A stretch of DNA of 11,314 nucleotides from CAXBID01 sp963975495 (GTDB lineage Bacteria > Bacteroidota > Bacteroidia > Flavobacteriales > Flavobacteriaceae): NCBI GenBank assembly GCA_963975495.1, contig CAXBID010000114.1, positions 1-11,314 of the forward strand, written 5' to 3'. The notes under the pieces were generated by a model. That model had not been told where the DNA came from. It saw only the letters and a program-made list of their open reading frames with translations, and ran no database searches. The position numbers were made by a program, and so were the translations under genes. Of this stretch, positions 7,500-11,314 are shown one piece after another (the stretch's first letter is position 1; the number at the start of each line of letters is the position of its first letter).

Positions 7500-7535
7500 A
7501 AAATGCTTTTTAGGCGATTGTCTGAAAAGCATTTT
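7500..7535. terminator. Bidirectional terminator between convergent FG-GAP and GH3 genes
   Basis: The perfect 11-bp stem AAAATGCTTTT (7500-7510) / AAAAGCATTTT (7525-7535) has a 14-nt loop. T-rich sequence follows it on the plus strand, and a five-T run ends it on the minus strand. It starts 28 bases after the FG-GAP stop and lies downstream of the GH3 stop on the opposite strand, so it can serve both genes. Confidence 0.8.
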
Positions 7536-7542
7536 CTATTTT

Positions 7543-7565
7543 AATAACTCTATTTGAGAGTTATT
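7543..7565 (-). terminator. Second hairpin overlapping the GH3 stop codon
   Basis: AATAACTCT (7543-7551) pairs perfectly with AGAGTTATT (7557-7565) around a 5-nt loop. The stem includes the GH3 stop codon (7561-7563). On the GH3 transcript it precedes the stronger 7500-7535 hairpin, giving two 3'-end structures in series. It has no T-run of its own, so it may protect the 3' end and not terminate. Confidence 0.5.
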
Positions 7566-9786
7566 TGATACTTACTTTTATGGTTTCTTTAATGTTGTTT
7601 GATGCATTGCCAACATGAATAAGATAATCTCCTTTTTCAACATTCCAATCGGAAATAGATTCATCATAGAAAGCCAAGTCAGAAACATTAATAGTAATAG
7701 CCACAGAGTTTTGTTCGCCACTTCCCAAATTGATTTTTTGAAACCCTTTTAATTCTTTTAAAGCTCTTTTTACTTTAGATTTTGGTTTTCCTACGTATAC
7801 TTGAACCACTTCAGCCCCATCTAAACTGCCCGTATTCTTAACTTGGCAAGTAACTTTAATTTGATCTTTCAATTTGTAAGTTTCTTTATCTGTTTTAATA
7901 TTTAAAAAATCAAAAGACGTATAGGATAATCCATAACCAAAGGCATATTGTGGTTCAATTTTTTTTGTGTCATGCCAGCGATATCCAACCAGAATATCTT
8001 CCTTATATTCTTGATTCATATCCACTCCAGGATAAGATGATAGTCCAAAAGATATTGCGCCGTTGTCCTTTAGTTCTTTAGGGAAAGAAAATGGTAGTTT
8101 CCCTGAAGGGTTTACGTCGCCACTAATAATATCTGCAATAGCATGACCAGCCATAGATCCTAAATACCATGTTTGGATAACGCCATCAACCTTATCCAGC
8201 CATGGCATTTTAACAGCATTTCCTGTTATTAAAACAAAACCAACATTTTTATTTACAGATTTAATCCCATCAAGTAATTCTTCTTGACCAAATGGTAAGT
8301 GGTATTGCCTTCTATCATCACCTTCGGAATCTTGTAAGTGACTCTTAGATAAACCGCCAATGAATAGAACAATATCTGCATTTTTTGCAACTTTAATCGC
8401 CTCAATTTTAAGCGAATCTGCATTATATGGCGATGGTAAAACCTTATCATACACAGATGCTCCAGATGCAAATCCCATAGAATGAACAATTTTAGCATTT
8501 TTGTAACGGGCTTTTAAACCTTGTAAAGGCGAAATTTCAAATTTTGGTTTTAATTCTGACGAGCCTCCGCCAGCAGTCATAGATCTTGTCGCATTCTCGC
8601 CGATAACCGCAATAGTTAGATTGTTATCATCTTTAATTGGGAAAAAATTATTTTTATTTTTTAAAAGAACAATGCCTTCTGTAGCTACTTTTCTAGCAAC
8701 ATCGTGATGTTCTTTATTATTAGCACGACCAAGAGGACGATTGTTACTCATAGTTGTACGGTACATTAATCGTAAAATACGTCTTACTTTATCATCAACC
8801 ACAGAAGTTGGAATTTCACCACTTTTAAGCTTCTCTAGAAAAGGATCAGCTAAATAATAGTGGTCATAATGATTTGCTGTTGTAAAACCTAAACCATCAG
8901 TTCCTGTCCCCATTTCCATGTCTAATCCATTCATTGCAGCTTCCATTGTATTGTGCGCAGAACTCCAATCGCTAATTACAACGCCATCATATTTCCAATC
9001 TTCTTTTAATATTTTGTTCATTAACAGTTCATGATGCGTCGTGTATTGTCCACGAAATTTATTGTATGCACCCATTAAAGCCCAAACATTAGCTTCGGTA
9101 ACGGCAGCTTTAAAAGCTGGTAAATAAATTTCATAAAGTGCTCTATTACTTACTTCAACATTCACATCACTTCGCCATTTTTCTTGATTATTTAATGCAT
9201 AATGCTTAACACAAGCTGCAACGCCATTTTTTTGAACTCCTTTTATGTACGGCACTACCATTTTAGATGCTAGAAATGGATCTTCTCCCATATATTCAAA
9301 GTTTCTACCATTGAGTGGTGTTCTGTAAATATTTACACCAGGACCTAATAAGATATCTTTTTTTCTGTATCTGGCTTCTTCGCCTAAATTGAATCCATAT
9401 TTACCTGCTAATTCTGGGTTAAAAGTTGCTGCTAAACATGTAAGTGCAGGAAAAGCAGTTATGGAGTCATTGGTCCATCCAGCATAATCCCACGCATCCC
9501 AACTAATTTCAGCTCTCACGCCATGAGGGCCATCCGCCATCCAGATTTCTGGTATTCCTAGTCGTTCAACGCCTTTTGTGCTAAATTTTGATTGTGCATG
9601 GCACATAGCAACCTTTTCTTCTAAAGTTAATAAGGATATAATACTATCTATTTTAGATTCCATAACATCGTTCTCAACTAATTTAGAATGTTTTTTTTGA
9701 GCAAAAGAATCAGGTGTTTTAATAAAAATACAAATTAAAAATAATGCTATTTTCCAGGGCTTTGTTAGTGTTTTTTTTATGTTCAT
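7561..9786 (-). CDS. Periplasmic GH3 beta-glycosidase (probable beta-glucosidase type)
   Basis: Retaining exo-acting glycosidase of 741 residues that removes terminal sugars from beta-linked oligosaccharides. Residues 1-29 form a Sec signal peptide (cleavage after SFA) with no lipobox, so the enzyme is likely periplasmic. The N-terminal barrel has MADGPHGVR (83-91), GRNFEYMGEDP (160-170), CVKHY (192-196) and GVVISDWSS with nucleophile Asp273. The alpha/beta sandwich starts around GIVLLKN (371-377) and carries DSEGDDR, whose Glu488 is the probable acid/base. A fibronectin-III-like domain ends the protein (~640-741). No PA14 insertion is present. The SDW at the nucleophile is typical of GH3 beta-glucosidases, whereas many GH3 xylosidases have SDC. 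Beta-glucosidase is therefore favoured, although the xylanase PUL across the terminator would suit a xylosidase. It is transcribed convergently to the PUL from its own promoter region. Confidence 0.95.
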   Translation of the reverse strand: MNIKKTLTKPWKIALFLICIFIKTPDSFAQKKHSKLVENDVMESKIDSIISLLTLEEKVAMCHAQSKFSTKGVERLGIPEIWMADGPHGVRAEISWDAWDYAGWTNDSITAFPALTCLAATFNPELAGKYGFNLGEEARYRKKDILLGPGVNIYRTPLNGRNFEYMGEDPFLASKMVVPYIKGVQKNGVAACVKHYALNNQEKWRSDVNVEVSNRALYEIYLPAFKAAVTEANVWALMGAYNKFRGQYTTHHELLMNKILKEDWKYDGVVISDWSSAHNTMEAAMNGLDMEMGTGTDGLGFTTANHYDHYYLADPFLEKLKSGEIPTSVVDDKVRRILRLMYRTTMSNNRPLGRANNKEHHDVARKVATEGIVLLKNKNNFFPIKDDNNLTIAVIGENATRSMTAGGGSSELKPKFEISPLQGLKARYKNAKIVHSMGFASGASVYDKVLPSPYNADSLKIEAIKVAKNADIVLFIGGLSKSHLQDSEGDDRRQYHLPFGQEELLDGIKSVNKNVGFVLITGNAVKMPWLDKVDGVIQTWYLGSMAGHAIADIISGDVNPSGKLPFSFPKELKDNGAISFGLSSYPGVDMNQEYKEDILVGYRWHDTKKIEPQYAFGYGLSYTSFDFLNIKTDKETYKLKDQIKVTCQVKNTGSLDGAEVVQVYVGKPKSKVKRALKELKGFQKINLGSGEQNSVAITINVSDLAFYDESISDWNVEKGDYLIHVGNASNNIKETIKVSIK

Positions 9787-10130
9787 GTATATTTTTTTAG
9801 TACTGTAAAACTACTTTCTTATCGCTTAAGAAATAAATATTTATGATGCATTGACTAATACAAATGCTGCAATTATCATTCTTCCACTAATTATTTTTTT
9901 GAAATTAATTAAAAGTATTCGTAATCATGATATATTGATGTATTTTGTTTAATATTCGGCAGCTTATAAACCAATGTGTTATTGATTCGAGTTTAGTTCC
10001 CGCTACTAAATGAGATAATTGTTTTTTTAGTATCTTTACTGAGTTAATATTGAGAAAATACTATTTTTTGAATCGGTAATGAAAAATTGATATTTGATTT
10101 AAATTCGAAATGAAGCCGCTTATTATTCAT
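9787..10130. other. 344 bp non-coding AT-rich region upstream of GH3 gene
   Basis: I see no coding sequence, RNA gene or clear terminator here. The part nearest GH3 (9834-9864) holds a weak minus-strand promoter candidate. Further out, a short imperfect hairpin with arms AGTAT/ATACT occurs at about 10029-10063. It is followed by T residues only on the plus strand, where no gene needs it, so it is probably incidental. No intrinsic terminator for the minus-strand repeat gene (stop at 10131) is evident. Confidence 0.6.
9834..9864 (-). promoter_or_regulatory. Weak candidate promoter for GH3 gene
   Basis: Read on the minus strand, TTTG (9864-9861) is followed after 17 bases by TAAATATTTA (9843-9834), which loosely resembles the Bacteroidetes -33 TTTG and -7 TAnnTTTG pair. 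It would start transcription some 40 bases before the GH3 ATG. The -7 part departs from consensus and is also a 12-bp palindrome (9833-9844). The call is tentative. Confidence 0.25.
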
Positions 10131-11314
10131 CTACTCAATACATTTCAACTTATCAATAAAAAATTCCTTATAATCAATATTTATAATTTCAGATGAAGAT
10201 TTTGTGCCTTTTAGAGTGATTGATTTAATGGGTGATGCTTTTAATTTAGCCATATTACTTCTAGAAAGTTTTCCTTTAAAACTAAAGTTACCACAATCAA
10301 TATCCCATGAATGATAAAATGTTATAGTTTGATTGTTTTCAAGAGTAACTTTAGCGTTAGATCTTTGGTTGGGTAAGTAGCTAGCACAACCTAAATTTTC
10401 AGATAAATTAAAAAATATGTTAATGCTGTTTCCTCGTCTAAATAATACGGCAGTTAAATTATCAGCAATTCCATAAGGTTCTATTACAATAAATTTTTCT
10501 TTATAAAAATCATCATATTCATTGATTTGGTAATGACAAGTATTCCGAAATTTCATTTTTTCTGAAATTTCATCTTCTTTTTTTACCTTTTCTTCAACTT
10601 TAGCTAAAGAATCAATAATTCGTTTTTTTGCTAATTTTTCGTTTTGTTCTTTTTTAGCCTGATTCAAAACATTTTTTTTCCTTTGCTCTATAAGTTGCCT
10701 TTTTTGTTCTTCAATATTAGCAATAGAATCCTTCTTTTGTTTTTCAGCGAACAACCTGTTTTGTTCTTTTATAGCTAGTTGAGTGGAATCCTTTTTCTGT
10801 TTAGCAATGCGTTGCTTTTCTATTTCTGCTTTGGCAGTTGAATCTTTTCTTCGTTTTATCTCAAGTTGGATTCTTTCATTTTCTCTAATCTGAGTAATTG
10901 AATCATTACGCTGTTTTTCAACCAATATTCTATTTTGTTCTCTTAGAGCTTTAACAATAGAGTCCTTTTTTCTTTGCTCATTAAGTTTTCTTTTTTGTTC
11001 AGCTTTAGCCGCTGCAATAGAATCATTTTTCCTTTTAATTTCAAGTTGGATTCTTTCATTTTCCCTTACCTGGGCAATAGAATCATTACGTCGTTTTTCA
11101 ACCAATATTCTATATTGTTCTCTTAAAGCTTTAACAATGGAATCCTTTTTTCTTTGTTCATTAAGTTTTCTTTTTTGTTCAGCCTTACTCGCTGCGATAG
11201 AATCGTTTTTCCTTTTTGTTTCAAATTGGATTTTTTCATTTTTCCTTACCTGGGCAATTGAATCATTACGTCGTTTTTCAACCAATATTCTATATTGTTC
11301 TCTTAAAGCTTTAA
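10131..11314 (-). CDS. Charged 20-residue-repeat protein with unrecognised C-terminal domain, 5'-truncated by the window edge
   Basis: Function not recognised. The gene enters from beyond 11314 with no start codon inside; the TTG at 11285 lies within a repeat and is not a start. About 394 residues are visible. The first ~250 are rich in Lys, Arg, Glu and Gln and built from about 12 units of ~20 residues, each ending in a (K/N)DS(I/T)(A/V) motif, and should form a long helix or coiled coil. The first units group into 60-residue super-repeats; later units degenerate, for example NVLN in place of DSIA. The last ~135 residues form a predicted beta-rich globular domain starting near CHYQINEYDDF, with five Cys in all (CHY, GCAS, DCGN, KCIE plus none in the repeats otherwise; four are clear). 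The export signal, if any, is out of view. A periplasmic or surface spacer carrying a C-terminal domain is plausible. No functional link to the GH3 gene is evident. Confidence 0.85.
   Translation of the reverse strand, partial: KALREQYRILVEKRRNDSIAQVRKNEKIQFETKRKNDSIAASKAEQKRKLNEQRKKDSIVKALREQYRILVEKRRNDSIAQVRENERIQLEIKRKNDSIAAAKAEQKRKLNEQRKKDSIVKALREQNRILVEKQRNDSITQIRENERIQLEIKRRKDSTAKAEIEKQRIAKQKKDSTQLAIKEQNRLFAEKQKKDSIANIEEQKRQLIEQRKKNVLNQAKKEQNEKLAKKRIIDSLAKVEEKVKKEDEISEKMKFRNTCHYQINEYDDFYKEKFIVIEPYGIADNLTAVLFRRGNSINIFFNLSENLGCASYLPNQRSNAKVTLENNQTITFYHSWDIDCGNFSFKGKLSRSNMAKLKASPIKSITLKGTKSSSEIINIDYKEFFIDKLKCIE
10861..11314 (-). repeat. 180-bp in-frame tandem repeats (60 residues, three 20-residue subunits each)
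   Basis: The blocks 10921-11100 and 11101-11280 are about 91% identical by eye. The last 60 bases of the unit also occur at 10861-10920, and a further copy begins at 11281 and runs off the window. Each 180-bp unit encodes three diverged 20-residue subunits: KALREQ..., Q(V/I)R.NE... and the AEQKRKLNEQ... type. Because 60 and 180 are multiples of three, copy-number change by slippage or recombination keeps the frame. Confidence 0.92.

Noticed and set aside
8253..8498. Second minus-strand frame inside the GH3 gene
   Set aside because: It overlaps the GH3 domain completely in another frame and shows no family features.
10029..10063. AGTAT/ATACT hairpin as terminator of the repeat-protein gene
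   Set aside because: On the minus strand it is followed by A residues, not T residues, and the stem is short with a bulge.
10110..10196. 28-residue plus-strand ORF starting at ATG 10110
   Set aside because: It mostly runs antisense to the end of the repeat-protein gene, has no homology I recognise and is of a length expected by chance in AT-rich DNA.
10861..11314. CRISPR-like array
   Set aside because: The repeats are 180 bp, contiguous without spacers and in frame within a protein, so they are coding tandem repeats.

Overview
The window is low-GC and codes for outer-membrane lipoproteins of Bacteroidetes type. The start codons lack Shine-Dalgarno sequences and sit behind A-rich leaders. 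Signal peptides end in a cysteine followed by Ser/Asp/Glu-rich residues, and a SusD-family protein is present. Together these point to a member of the Bacteroidota, most likely a (marine?) Flavobacteriia species. The sequence alone cannot give the genus.

Positions 1-4062 (+ strand) form the downstream part of a polysaccharide utilisation locus (PUL). First comes the C-terminal ~376 residues of a SusD-like glycan-binding lipoprotein whose start lies outside the window. A ~300 bp gap follows, with a long hairpin, a pair of 8-bp direct repeats and a possible -7 element. Next is a surface lipoprotein with a PKD-like module and two near-duplicate CBM4_9-type carbohydrate-binding modules, then a lipoprotein GH10 endo-xylanase with a related PKD-like module. 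A strong intrinsic terminator closes this block at 4083-4116. A large lipoprotein (4160-7471, +) follows, with 14 FG-GAP/VCBS-type acidic loops around a central ASPIC/UnbV domain.

A convergent pair of hairpins (7500-7565) separates it from a minus-strand GH3 beta-glycosidase with a Sec signal peptide (7561-9786). A 344 bp non-coding AT-rich stretch comes next. The window ends inside a minus-strand gene (10131 to the edge) that encodes a highly charged 20/60-residue repeat region followed by an unrecognised Cys-containing C-terminal domain.

The inferred working model is as follows. SusD and the CBM lipoprotein capture xylan-like glycan at the surface, and the GH10 cuts it there. SusC (outside the window) imports oligosaccharides, and the periplasmic GH3 trims them. 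The role of the FG-GAP/ASPIC protein is unknown, but its position suggests a surface partner. The repeat protein is probably unrelated to the PUL. The least ordinary points are an Asn-to-Tyr change in the GH10 -2 subsite motif, the module shared by the two neighbouring lipoproteins, the 180-bp in-frame tandem repeats, and the direct repeats placed like an activator site.
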